From Ipomoea triloba (lineage: Eukaryota; Streptophyta; Magnoliopsida; Solanales; Convolvulaceae), in the NCBI RefSeq assembly GCF_003576645.1, contig NC_044930.1, forward strand, positions 18,614,182 through 18,678,181: 64,000 bases of DNA. Direction: 5' to 3'. Positions 12,359 to 23,868 of this stretch are shown here, piece by piece (within the stretch, counting starts at the first letter, position 1; each line of letters starts with the position of its first letter). A program made the position numbers and the translations under genes. The notes beneath the pieces were generated by a model that did not search any database, was not told where the DNA came from, and saw nothing but the letters and a program-made list of their open reading frames with translations.

Positions 12359-12502
12359 TGAATAAGTATGTATTAGTGGTTGATCATGGTACACAATATA
12401 ATTTGCAAAATCAACTATTTGTTGCATGTACAATAAGTATGTATTAGTGGTTGATCATGGTCCACAGTATAATTTGCAAAATCAACTATTTGTTGCATGT
12501 AC
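12359..12502. repeat. 72-bp direct tandem duplication
   Basis: Two nearly identical copies beginning aataagtatgtattagtggt and ending gttgcatgtac, adjacent to each other; the first has 'ggtacacaat', the second 'ggtccacagt'. Confidence 0.85.
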
Positions 12503-12892
12503 ATTGGATTTAAGGGAAGGAGAGCCCATATGGAGAGAGATTCCGGGCGCACCGAATGTTTAAAGGTGACCTCCAATCTTTTCCGAATCATTGAAATTGC
12601 GACTCATAAGCTATGCGATAATTGTTGGGTTCTAAACTTTTGTTTGCTTTCTTTATCTGTTCTTGCTCTCATTTTCAACTAACACATGATTATGCCAAAC
12701 ATCTGTCCAATCCGTCCCTAAAACTAAATTGTTTACTTTGAATTGCCTTCTTCACTGTCTATCTTCGAAATTACTTTAAAAAAATTTAATTACACTATCC
12801 ATTCTTTGTTGGACATTTATATAGTATATATGGTTGAATATATGTATTTACTATTTAGACATGTCTACCAAAAAAATAAATAATATTTTAGT

Positions 12893-13457
12893 GTTGTAGA
12901 GTTGAAAATATTATTTATGTTTGCTAGGAAATATATGTTTTGATTGATCAAAAATGCTTTAGAGAAGTAGCTTAAAGAGGTTAGAGAAGTTGTTTAGAGA
13001 GGCCAGAGAAATTATTTAGAGAAGTTAAATTTACCTCTCTTGAGTTTACCTCTCTTGAGTTTACTTCTCTTGGGTTTTATTCTTCTTAATTTTATCTCTT
13101 TAGGGTTAACATCTTAGATACTTCTTGGTTAACGCCTCGGATTCCCAGAGATTGTAATTATTATATTTAATAATTTAATAATTTTTTGATCAATACACAA
13201 TAATTTAAATTATTATTATCATTATGAATATAACGATAGTAGGAGTTACAAAAACTCCCAATTAACTCTCTTCATTATTCTAATATTTATGAGAATTGAA
13301 GAGAAGATGTCTAAATGATGGCTATAAAAAGAGGATTCCATCAAGTTGCCAACATACGATTTTTGTGTATTCTTGCTCTTGAATAAGTAATTGCAGTACC
13401 TACGAGAGAGTTCTCGGGTTTGTTTTACGAGACCATATTGTTCTTTTCCTAACATTC
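12893..13457 (+). mobile_element. Possible solo LTR
   Basis: The block begins tgttgtagag and ends cctaaca, with an internal TATA-like ggctataaaaagagg near 13320 followed by an ag/ct-rich downstream part, as in short Copia LTRs. No convincing 5-bp duplication was found (tttag versus ttctt), so this stays tentative. Confidence 0.3.
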
Positions 13458-13907
13458 TTGTCTAATCTTCAAGATGAAGCACATCTTTTTTAAAGCCAAG
13501 TAGTTAGGACATTTTTTATCGGAACAATATAATATACATAATTCATCACAACCTGTTTAAGTTGGTTAGACATAAACTAAGTATTAAAGTTGAGCAATGC
13601 CAAATTTGGATCATATACTTTTATGATATTATTATATCTAATCACAAATAAATAAATCATTTGCCTAACCAGTTTTGAAATCGACACTAAACTAAATACC
13701 AAAATACGAGTAACAAATATAAATTTAAGTTTATTATGTATTGAATTTTTAAAAGGTTGACAAACTAAGCATTAGAGTTGAAGAATGCAGCATTTGGATC
13801 ACAATTATGATACATACCATGATAGCAAATTCGTTACCCCCATTATGGCATGTAAAATACCAAATTAAACACTTGAAGATGATTCAAAACAAGTGTATAT
13901 ATACTCG

Positions 13908-14512
13908 GGCAAATTATACCGTGCACCACGGTGCACATAGCAATGTGCACCACGTACGTAAACGACGTCGTTTTGAGCATTGTAAACTAACCGTCCGTTT
14001 TTTTGGAAATTACGTTTCCCGGTTCGGCCGGTGTCTGTATTTATGTTAATATTCTGTGTATTCCAGGCAATCATTCTGTGTATTCTAGGCAATCATTCTG
14101 TGTATTCTAGGCAACCGTTCTGTGTATTTTAGGCAACCGTTTTGTGTATTCATGTTAGTAACACATGTTGTGATGTGTTTGTGCATTCGAATGTTTAGGA
14201 GGATGAATTCTGTGTATTTTGTGTCAATATTCTGTGTATTCATGTTATTAACACAGGTTGTGATGTATTTGTGCATTCGAATGTTAGGAGGATGAATTCT
14301 GTGTATTTTGTGTCAATATTCTGTGTATTCTGGGCAAACATTCTGTGTATTCTAGGCAAACGTTCTGTGTATTCTAGATAATGATTATGTGTATTATAGA
14401 TAATGAATTCCCTGGAGTCATTCGCGTCCGCGTCCACTAACATCGAAATGATGTCGTTTTACGTTCGTAGTGCACACTGCTATGTACACCGTGGTGCAGG
14501 GTATAATGATTG
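13908..14512. mobile_element. MITE with minisatellite core, GGCAAATTAT lineage
   Basis: The left end is ggcaaattataccgtgcacc; the right end is its imperfect inverse ending ggtataatgattg. Inside both ends lie gtgcaccacggtgcac-type palindromes and ACGT palindromes (13960-13974, and a diverged one at 14446-14460). The core (about 14050-14400) is an array of 'ttctgtgtattctaggcaa'-like units (about 19-20 bp) plus a duplicated block containing 'cacatgttgtgatgtgtttg'. Flanks atatactcg and atatagtcc agree at 7 of 9 positions. Confidence 0.8.
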
Positions 14513-14521
14513 ATATAGTCC

Positions 14522-15118
14522 AAGTTAGGCCTACAAAAATGGCCTCATTAGAGACCAAAAAGTGAGCCCATTACTCGATGCTTTTTCATCTTTGATTCAC
14601 AACTTAAATAATTAAATGTGATAATTAGACCTCATCAACACTAATCTACATTCCAAGATGACTGAGATAAAGCCACACATGGGCAAAGCTGGGCTTTATA
14701 TTTCAAGCCTTTCCCACTTCCCTTTCGCTGGTGAAGCTGAAAGAAAGATCACTTTTTGGTAGAGATTTCACTTGATTTTTTCTCCCGGCCAATTAAGCAT
14801 ACACATTCCAATGTGACCCTTGACCCAACCCCTTTTTGTCCTCTTTTGTGGAAGATGAGAGGTCTTTGTCAATAATTTATACACTTCTTGGAAATTAAGG
14901 CATTTAAATGCACCTTCCTTGTACCTCCAATTTCATGATCTTTTACGATTACACGTAACACCGTTTTACCCTTTAAATATGTTAACTAATTTTTTTTTAA
15001 AAATATTACAATGATATATGCATCTTACGGAATGAGATTAATCTAATCGAGTTTTAATAAAACTCTTCTCAAATAAATTTAGTAAGGACATTATTGTATA
15101 CACGCACTATAATTACTC
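14522..15118. other. Intergenic DNA, nothing recognised
   Basis: No coding or element signal seen. Confidence 0.55.
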
Positions 15119-15255
15119 CCATAGCATGGCATTAGTCTAGTGAATGAGATGTCTTATTTAAAACTTGTTTCTTGTGAAAGAATGTGGATTCAATCCTTGG
15201 CACGAACATTAAGAGTTTGGGTTTGGGATGGCCGGTTCCTTGTATGCAAAAATTT
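15119..15255 (+). mobile_element. SINE-like fragment
   Basis: An A-box-like stretch (tagcatggcattagtctagtgaatgag) and, 50-60 nt later, a B-box-like ggattcaatcc suggest a tRNA-derived SINE of a family different from the others here. The poly-A tail is not clear. Confidence 0.4.
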
Positions 15256-15263
15256 ACATTTTA

Positions 15264-15914
15264 GGCTCTGTTTGATAGGGCTTATTTAGGAGCTTATAGC
15301 TTATTTTAAACTATTAATAAGCTATAAATTCCGTTTGGTAATGTTCTCAAAATAAGCTAGTAACTTAAAATAAGAGCCTATTTTAAAAAGCTAATTTATG
15401 TAGCTTTTCAAAAATAAGCTAGTAGCTTTTTAAGTTCTTCCATCTTTATTCTTATTATTTTAAATAAATGATATTCTTTACCCCTCCCAATTAAACCCTT
15501 TTGACATTTTCTCTTCAATATGTTTGGTTGTAATTTGAATTTAACATTTGTGTTTGAACATTAATTTTTGTATGAACTAATCTTATTAATTATAAATATT
15601 TTGTTTTACTTTATATATTTTCAAATATACATTCTTACTTTATATTTTATTAAAATATATTGATTTTATTATTTTATATTTTAATATATAAATAAACCTA
15701 TTTCAATTTAAAACTATTTAAATTGAATGAAGATGTTGTTTTTAATCTTTTTACATTTATCAGTTTATCAAAAAGCTAATTTTACCAAACACTTTTAAGC
15801 ATAACAACTAACTTAACAGCTCTTCATATTTTAACTTCGAGCTTATAGCTTTTCAGTTTTCAGCTACTTTTCAACTTTTAGCTACCTTTTCAGCGAGGTT
15901 TGCCAAACATAGCC
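15264..15914. mobile_element. Tourist-like MITE (651 bp)
   Basis: TIRs ggctctgtttgatagg and its inverse cctcg..aaacatagcc. Flanking TTA at 15261-15263 and 15915-15917 gives a 3-bp duplication, as in PIF/Harbinger-derived MITEs. Subterminal 'aataagctagtagctttt' words occur in both orientations. No coding capacity. Confidence 0.7.
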
Positions 15915-16384
15915 TTAGTGTTAGTGTTGAATCTTAAAGTTACATTAATACAATTTATCTTCTCACGGTTTGAGGGCGGATTCATGGAGTACCAGGAGAA
16001 ATTTGGGTTATAAGAAAATAAAATAAAAAGAATTTGACTCGATAACTAATTTAATTATGCACATTAGTCTTGGGTTAGGCCATAATGAAAAACTAACGTA
16101 ATACTGAGGAAGGGCATGGTGAAGCTGAGAGAGCATGAAGGCGTGAAGGCTACAACACGAGAAGTCAAGAAAAGTCAGTTTTGGGTCCACCATACATTGC
16201 CCGATAACGATCGGCTCCTAAGCATCTGCCTGTCGTCTGAACTCTTCTCGAGTGGAACCCACAACCCCTCGGAACTACAAATTTCTCTAGTGGATAGCGC
16301 TCATCCAAAACCACAATGATATGAAAGTAAATTTTTATCAAGTATTTTAATTTTATTAAAACTAATAATAATAAAATTTGTGAT

Positions 16385-16512
16385 TCTTGTGGCACCCGAT
16401 GTCCCGATTTACACTCGCATATAGATGATGGGAGTGGGTTCAAGCCTCAGTGAAGGTAACTGTTGACTCTTTGTGCTTCAGTAAGTTGAGAAAGTAGCTA
16501 TGAACAGCAATA
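16385..16512 (+). mobile_element. SINE fragment, family of 21481 and 50520
   Basis: Contains gggttcaagcctcagtgaag (B box) and gactctttgtgcttcagtaa, then 'gaaagtagctatgaacag', matching 21481-21642 closely. The 3' tail is replaced by a TA microsatellite. Confidence 0.75.
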
Positions 16513-16543
16513 TATATATATATATAATTAAAAAGGAATAAAT

Positions 16544-16866
16544 GGCCTGTTTGATTGGACGTAGTTTGGAGGGAATTGCAATTCATTGAATTCCCAAACT
16601 ACAGTGTTTGGTTGGAGGGAATTGCAATTCCCTCTAAATGATGAATTGCAATTCATGGGGTACCCCCCATGAATTGCAATTTGTTGTTCTAAATACAATT
16701 TTGCCCCTCCTCCCATACCCTTTGTCTTTTTTTTTTCTTTCTTTTTTTTTTTTAATTTGAAAGAATTATTATTATTATTATTATTATTTATTTTTTTGAA
16801 AGAATTATTATTATTACTATTTTGAAAGAATTATTATTATAATTATTATTATTATTATTTGAAAGA

Positions 16867-16908
<42 letters not shown>

Positions 16909-17132
16909 GTTATTATTATTACTACTACTACTACTACTCTACTATTACTACAACATCTATCACAACATAAGGGCATTTTAGTTATTCTGTCGCTTCTTAC
17001 CTTTTAATTCCCTGTACTCCTATTTCTGCATACCAAACACTGTAATTTCAATTCCTACTTTATTCATTGAATTGCAATTCTACCGAATTACAATTCTTTT
17101 CCCCCTAATTCCTTCCTCCCAACCAAACGCCC
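16544..17132. mobile_element. TIR element with gaattgcaattc repeats
   Basis: Inverted ends ggcctgtttgattgg and ccaaccaaacgccc. Just inside are several palindromic gaattgcaattc copies in both orientations. The centre (16766-16940) is a long ATT/TTA microsatellite that may have grown after insertion. A target duplication was not resolved. Confidence 0.65.
16766..16940. repeat. ATT/TTA microsatellite cluster
   Basis: Several (ATT)n blocks each introduced by 'tttgaaagaatta', followed by a TAC run; lies inside the TIR element. Confidence 0.9.
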
Positions 17133-17477
17133 TGTAAAAAGCGGAGTCCAGGTAATATATCACTCTTTTGAAATACATACTTATCTATTTATGCTTTGTT
17201 AGGAGTGTATGAAGTTAAAACGTTTAGAAAAATCCCAATAAATTTAAAATTATAACAATGAGTTGAAATAGTTGTGTTTAAAGAACAGTAATTTCACGCA
17301 TAATGAACCATTAAATTCATCTATAAAAGAGAAGCGTGGGCTCCCTATTTGTAGTAAAATGAGGATGGATAATATCCAAATAACGAAAATCCTCATTTCA
17401 ACAAAACAATTTAAATATCGTAATGAACATCTTCATTTCAATAAAATAGTAGTTTCACACATAATGAACATCCTCAT

Positions 17478-17860
17478 TTGGTCCTAGATTTATAGATGGC
17501 AATCCATTTTAATCCTTTTTTATTAGAACATCCATTTTTGGTCCTAGTATTATTATTGTGACATGACCATTTTTTTTTTCTATCAACAAAACAGTTTAAA
17601 TATCGTTAAATACAAAAATATTCGGTCTTCAATTATTGATGTTTTCAGAAAAAAAAAATAAGCATAAAAAATATAGTGGTTTAACATACTTTGTATAAAA
17701 AAGATTGAAATTTCTTTGTATTTAACGATATTTTAGCGATTTTGTTGATAGAGTATTAAAAATGGTCATGTCACAATAATACTAGGACCAAATGAAGAAG
17801 TTCTAATAAAAAATGGCTAAAAGCGAATTATCACCTATAAATCTAGGACAAAAATGGAAT
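17478..17860. mobile_element. Fold-back element, 'ggtcctag' type
   Basis: Left tggtcctagatttatag faces right ctataaatctaggac. A second nested pair is ggtcctagtattattgtgac and gtcacaataatactaggacc. The result is a nearly palindromic, non-coding block. Outer limits are approximate. Confidence 0.55.
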
Positions 17861-18072
17861 TAACTTTCAAAAATAACTACAAAGTTTTATTTTCCTATAA
17901 ATCAAATGTTTGTGTCATGTTAACGTCACCACCAGCACAAAGGTGACATGTGATCAATTTTTCAAACCTTTTGTTGATAAGAATTAAAACATTTTTATCC
18001 TCAAATATAAAATTTTCGAGTAACAGCCAGGTAAGAGAATTTATTTACCTTTCCCAATATAAAAAGTTAAAA

Positions 18073-18507
18073 GGCAAAAACTTGTGTGAGACCGTCTCAC
18101 CGTGAGACGGGTCGGGTCGGGTCATGTTAAGATGTAAATGTGATACTTATACTCGCAAATGTCATACTTATATGCCCAAATATAATACTAATCAGGAATA
18201 AAATTTTTGTTACTTATGAGGATAAAATGTAATACTTTTAAGGAAAAATACAATACTTTTACATTTCGATTTAAAAGTATTACATTTTTCCTCAAAAGTA
18301 TTATATTTGCCCTTATAAGTGAGGGGCACTTGTCAACATTACTTATTATGAAAAATATTTATTTTTTCTCTTATAAGTAACAAAAATCGTATTCCTAATT
18401 AGTATTACATTTGAGCATATAAGTATGACATTTGCATGTTGTTTCGATCCGATCCGACCCGTCTCACGAATAAGGATTCGTGAGACGGTCTTACACAAGT
18501 GTAACCC
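18073..18507. mobile_element. TIR element, 'cttgtgtgagac' family, with target duplication
   Basis: The left end ggcaaaaacttgtgtgagac and the inverted right end gtcttacacaagtgtaaccc enclose a 'gtaatacttttacattt' quasi-palindrome and gagacgggtcgggtc words. Perfect direct repeat aaagttaaaa at 18063-18072 and 18508-18517 supports Mutator-type insertion (9-10 bp). Confidence 0.82.
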
Positions 18508-18676
18508 AAAGTTAAAAGGTTTATTAGTAAACAATATCTATAGTTTACACTTTACATCGACAATTATATTTAAAATTTAAAATTTTGACAATTTAATATA
18601 AAATATTTATAGTAATTATTCAATTTTCTATATTTGACCCAAAAAAAAAAAAAACAAATTTTGGCATGATTCGATC

Positions 18677-19213
18677 CGCAAATTATATCGTGGAGCGCGC
18701 ATCAAAACGACGCCGTTTTGATTAATGAAAACAGACGGATGAATCGGTCTCCGTTCCGCTTCATTCACTTTCAGTTCATATACACTGCAGTTACATTTCA
18801 ACACAACTGCAGTTACATTTCAACACAATTACAGTTACATTTCGATATAACTACAATTTCATTCGATAATATAAAAACACAAATGTGAAACTGTTATTCA
18901 GTATCAGTTCATATACACTGCAGTTAAATTTCAACACAACTACAGTTACATTTCGATATAACTACAGTTTCATTCGATAATATAGAAACACAAATGTGAC
19001 ACTGTTATTCAGTATCAGTTCATATACACTACAGTTACATATCGATATAACTACAGTTTCATTCGATAATATCAAAACAAATGTAAGGCAGTATCTTTGG
19101 AGATGAACTGTAATGTCAATTACGGAACTTCGTCTCCCACTTACTGAAATGACGTCATTTTGTGACTACGGTCCACAATGCATTGTGGACCGTGGTCCAC
19201 GATATAACGTCTG
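18677..19213. mobile_element. MITE with minisatellite core, GGCAAATTAT lineage
   Basis: Perfect 9-bp duplication gattcgatc at 18668-18676 and 19214-19222. The left end cgcaaattatatcgtgga faces the inverted right end ggtccacgatata. ACGT palindromes lie just inside (18704-18719 and aaatgacgtcatttt at 19147-19161). The core is a tandem array of 'cagttacatttcaacacaac' and 'ttcattcgataatat' units (18776-19090). Confidence 0.85.
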
Positions 19214-19222
19214 GATTCGATC

Positions 19223-19990
19223 ACGCTATGTTGACTATCGGTTGACATGAAAATTATTTTTAAAAATTCCACTATATACTTTTTTAAAATTCATTTTTTA
19301 TCTTTGAATTAGTTGAATTTGACCATAATTTATATTAGACAGTAAATATTTGATCACAATTTTTCTCCATTGCATGTAGTATTGTCTCAAAAGCAAAGCT
19401 ACATTCACTCCTTACTTTCACACCCTCTAAATTATTATCATATTAAAGTTTTTTATATTCAATTATCGTGTGATTTTTTTCTTAGTACGTCAACCAATTA
19501 ATTCGTAGCTAATGGAAATATTTTTTAAAAAAATTAATATTATATCAAAGTTTAAAAGATTGAGTGATTATGAAACGTGAAAATAGTCACTTATGTTGGT
19601 TTTACTAGGCGTAAACAAAACAATGTCTACGGAAAAGGAATATTTAACACAAGCCGCAAAAGAAAGGTTTAATGGAACTCTATGTCGTGTTGCATTCAAC
19701 ACCGTCTTAAATGCAATTTCTGACAACGGTGCAATTTGAGATTCCGAATTGCTTCAAACGAGTAACACAGATGAGCTACGTAAAGCTTGCGCAAGCTAAA
19801 CGTAGGTGAACTTGTCTACTTAATGCTCAAACGAAGAGCAAAAATGAGAGAAAAAGTTGTGTAATGCATCTTGAATGGAGAACGAATGAAGGTTTATATA
19901 TTGTATGCACTCAATAGTCTTCCTCAGTCTAGTCACACAATTAGCAAAAAGAAAGGATCGTGAGTCTGAAAGTCAACATGTTCCCACGAC
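19223..19990. other. Intergenic DNA, nothing recognised
   Basis: No complete element or gene. Composition is less AT-rich around 19620-19900, but no frame or known motif is supported. Confidence 0.5.
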
Positions 19991-19992
19991 TC

Positions 19993-20250
19993 TTAGAACA
20001 AATTACGGACAAGAGAAAGTTGATCCAAAAAAATTAGAGCTGAAAAATTAAATTGATGACCACAACGCTGCCAACAAATTACGAATAAGAGAAAGTTGAT
20101 CTGAAAAATTACAAATAAGAGAAAGTTGATCCCAAAAAGTAGGGGCTGAAAAATTAAACTTGATGACCAAAATGTTGCCAACAACAAATCACGAATAAAA
20201 GAAATTTGATCCGAAAAAATAGGAGTTGAAAAATTAAATTGATGACAAAA
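19993..20250. repeat. Tandem repeat of about 110 bp beside a Copia LTR
   Basis: About three imperfect copies containing 'gaataagagaaagttgatcc', 'ctgaaaaattaaa' and 'ttgatgaccaaaatgttgcc'. It abuts or overlaps the outer end of the - strand Copia 3' LTR and may be an LTR-derived expansion. Confidence 0.7.
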
Positions 20251-20849
20251 ATTTTGTCCCACCTTGCACGTGTGCGAACTAAACCGAGTCGGGGCAGGCG
20301 GCGGAGGCGCCGCGCACGTGGTCCCCCTTTATTTCCTCTTTCAACGGCCTTAAAAGAGTTCTCCTTTATAAAGTGGAGAATATGAGCTTTCAAAAGGAAC
20401 GTGGGACAACACTCTAAGAGAATAAGCCTTTTCCTTTGAATATTATCCAACAATCCCCACACATTTAAAGAGAAGGCTATAATGGACAATGTCCAAGCAA
20501 TACACACGAGTTTATCTTAATGTTAGTGTTTGATATGTTGAACTGACATGTAGTAATATAGAGTAATCTTCTTCACGAGAGTGAAACATTTCTTGAACTC
20601 ATCGGTTAGATAAATTTTGAACTTAGATTAACACATCAACTCTAACACATACAGGTTCTACGAAAGTCAAACTATTTGACATTTATTTAATTTCTTATAC
20701 TCACTCTATCATGTCTATCTCTATATAGGCTACCCCTTGAAGGCTACAGAGTTATTAAGGTTATTTCATTTTCACAAGTTTTGTATGAGTTTTTCCATGA
20801 TTTTGTTTAACCATAGAAGTGGTATCCATCATGGATTCCTCACCTCACC

Positions 20850-22720
20850 TCACCTCACCGATTTCAAGCCCATCTCTCTTGGCGTGTCAAGGATGACTTT
20901 TCGGTTTAGCTCTTTTGCGAAATGATCTACAATATTCCTTTCAGATTTCACATATTCCATTGTGATTACCCCGATTACGATCAACTGCCATACAAACTCA
21001 TATCTGACTCTTATGTGTCTTCTCTTTCCATTATAGACACTATTCTTTGCAACACATATGGCACTTTGTGAATCACAGTGTATAGGCATAAAAGCAGTTG
21101 GACACCCCCACAATGGCGCACTTGCCAATAGATTTCTCAACCAATCAGCTTCTTGGCTTGCTAGATCAAAAGCTATGAACTCTACTTCCATAGTTGATCT
21201 AGCAATGCATGGCTCTTTTGTCGATTTCCATGATATAGTCGCTCCGCACATAGTGAACACATATCCACTAGTTGAACTGACATCATCACCATCATTGACC
21301 CAATTTGCATCACAAAACCCTTCCATTATTGCTGGGAATCCTGCATAGTCAAGATCCCAGTCCATAGTGTCTCTAAGGTACCAAGGCACTCGCTTAACTA
21401 CATTCCAGTGTATACCACTCAAGTTGTGAGTAAAGCGACTAAGTCTATTCACTGCAAAAGCAATATCAAGTCTAATATAGTTGTGGTCTAGTGGCACCCA
21501 GTTTACACTCCCACATGGTAGGGAGTGGGTTCAAGCCTCAGTGGAGGCGACTGTTGACTCTTTGTGCTTCGGTAGGTTGAGAAAGTAGCTATGAACAGAT
21601 ACTACATTGTAACAGAGTCAGTAGTACTCAAAAAAAAAAAAACATTAGGCTCCCAATTATTTTGACATACACTTCTTGAGATACACCTACCTCAAGATTC
21701 TTTAAAAGTTTGATACTTGGATCATAAGGGGTTTTAGCCAGGGTTACATCATAACTATCAAATTTTTTTAATAGTTTCTTCGTATAGTGGCTTTGTGATA
21801 AATGATAACCCTTATCGAGTTTTGTAACCCTTATCCCAAGCATAACATCGGCTTCACCCAGATCCTTCATATTAAACTTAGCAAATAGATTTTTTTTTCT
21901 CATTAATTGCATCAATGTTTGAACTAAAAATCAGCATATCATCCACATAGAGACATATAATCACAACTCTAGACTCAATATCTTTAGTATATAAGCAGGC
22001 ATCTGACTAGTTAGCAGTGTAACCTAGGTCTAATAAAGTTTTATGAACTTTTCATACCACTACTTCGGAGCTTGTTTCAAGCCATATAGAAATTTTTTAT
22101 TTTACATACATTTCCTTCTTGACCAGGATCAACACATCCAAGAGGTTGTTCCATGTAGATTTCTTCTTCTAAATCACCATTGAGAAATGATGTTTCACGT
22201 CTATTTGGTGGGCTATCAACCTGTGTAACAAAGCTAAAGATAACAGAACGCTAATGGTTGCAATTTTTGTTACTGGTGAATATGCATCAAAGTAATCTTC
22301 ACCAAATCTCTGTGTGTAGCCTTTAGCTACAAGCATGGCTTTGAACCTTTCAATAAATCCATCTTACCTTAATTTCCTTTTGAAGATTTATTTGCAACCA
22401 GTTGATTTGCACCCTTTAGGTAGGCTTACCAATTCCCAAGTATGATTTGTCTTAATAGATTCTAACTCACTTTTAATGGCTTTTTCCCATAGGGTACAAT
22501 CAACAGAGCACATAGCATCTTCAAAGGTTTTTAGTTCTTATTCTAAACCAGTTGACACACAAATTGATCACATATTTCATTTATATATTTCAGTTTGGTT
22601 ACAAATGTTATGAAATCATAACCAAAGCTTTTCTCAATTCTAGGCCTTTTGCTTCTTCTAAGTTCATAAAAATCATTTGTAAGGCTAGGTGTAGGAAATA
22701 ATGCATATTCATTCCTTTGA
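20850..22720 (-). pseudogene. Copia pol remnant (RT and RNase H)
   Basis: Read on the - strand: a linker RRSKRPRIEKSFGYDF at about 22690-22600; the RT start (WEKAIKSELESIKTNHTW) at about 22500-22400; a degenerate stretch; the RT end (FNMKDLGEADVMLGIRVTKL) at 21880-21810; and RNase H at 21497-20850 with DANWVND, SRSTMEVEF-like and HCDSQSAICVAKN motifs. A SINE splits RT from RNase H after a GSLMF block. Multiple stops and frameshifts; Tork/TNT1-like by its motifs (from memory). Not functional. Confidence 0.85.
21481..21642 (+). mobile_element. tRNA-derived SINE inside Copia pol
   Basis: A-box-like gtggtctagtggcaccca, B-box gggttcaagcctc, a tRNA-unrelated body (gactctttgtgcttcggtag, gaaagtagctatgaacagat) and a 13-nt A tail. 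It interrupts the Copia reading frame. Flanking duplication not evident. Sister copies at 16385-16512 and 50520-50671. Confidence 0.85.
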
Positions 22721-23868
22721 GAATTACCAACAGATAAGTTGTGAGCATTTTTTTTAAAGGAAATATGTGTTCAAAAAATTCAGCATCTCTAGATTCACAT
22801 ATTGAATGATTTTAATAGAAGTTACAGTTAAAAAAAAAGAAGAAGAAAGAAATTGGTCAAAAAAAAAGTATCTATCTGTGAGGGCTGTGCTAGAGTTGTT
22901 GGAGCATGAGCTTGATACAGAGTAGGATAATGAAAGATGACATAATTAATTTCAAGTTTCAAGTTTCTCAAAAATTAAATTGTTGCCACACCACACCTTG
23001 TAAGTACGAGTCAAGCAGAACGGCGGCGATGCGCACGCGGTCCCCTATTATTTCCTCTCCATAAGCTTTCAAAAACCTTAAAAGAGTTATCCTTTATAAA
23101 GTGGAGAAAAGGAGCTTTCAAAAGAAATGTGAGACTCAAATTATTTCCTATTATTTCCTTTGAATGTTTTCCAACAACTTATGCTATATATACTCTCTTT
23201 TAAAATTAATCTTTTAATATTTACATTATGATATAACACTACTCAAATTTCCTCTCTTTTTATATGTGATTACTATATAGATTCTTTTTTTTTTCTTTTA
23301 ACTATTTAGTGAGATCATTCAATTCATTATTAGTTCAATAGTATAAACTTTTAAAATTTTTCAATAGTTATAAAATCTACTTTGAATTTTGTTGTATCAA
23401 AATCATCAACTATCGATGAACCTTGATGTGTGTGTGTATATGATTAGATTCATATGAGAATTTGTTCCCATGGAAAACCTAAGAACTAATATCAGCTAAC
23501 CATATGACTAGGTTTAATGGTTCTAGAGCAATGGAGGAAAAAAAATGTGGTGATATTTTGATAATTAAATAACTCAAACTTTAGAGTGGATTTTGTAACA
23601 TTATAGGGTGCACTTTGCAACACTAAAGAGTGCATCTAGCATTATGTGAAACTACACTTTGTAGTTTTGCAAAGTGTAACATGTAGGGCGTGTTTTCTAA
23701 TTGGAATTTTTTTTTTAATTTCTAAAAATTGGAGAATTGAGAAATATAAAATAGAAAACATGTTTACTAGCACAATTTTCCATTTTGAAAACTGGAAAAG
23801 AATTTTTTAAACAAAAAACAAAGAATGAAAATTAAAAAAAATTAGGAAACTAAAAACAAATAACAATT

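Larger units (their letters stand above)
20165..23176 (-). mobile_element. Decayed Copia element with both LTRs
   Basis: Two related GC-rich blocks flank pol remnants: the 3' LTR (about 20165-20452) and the 5' LTR (about 22919-23176). Both begin on the - strand with tgttgga/tgttgga-like and share 'cctttataaagtggag' and 'gagctttcaaaag'. A purine-rich atccccac (complement) sits next to the 3' LTR at 20453, a polypurine tract. A degenerate Met-tRNA primer site (tgtatcaagctcatgc on the - strand) borders the 5' LTR. Gag, protease and most of integrase are missing, so a large internal deletion occurred. Confidence 0.75.

Noticed and set aside
12497..12682. 61-codon frame after the 72-bp duplication
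   Set aside because: No similarity recognised and no supporting exon structure.
20154..20507. 117-codon frame on the minus strand
   Set aside because: It lies across a Copia LTR and the tandem repeat beside it; no known protein.
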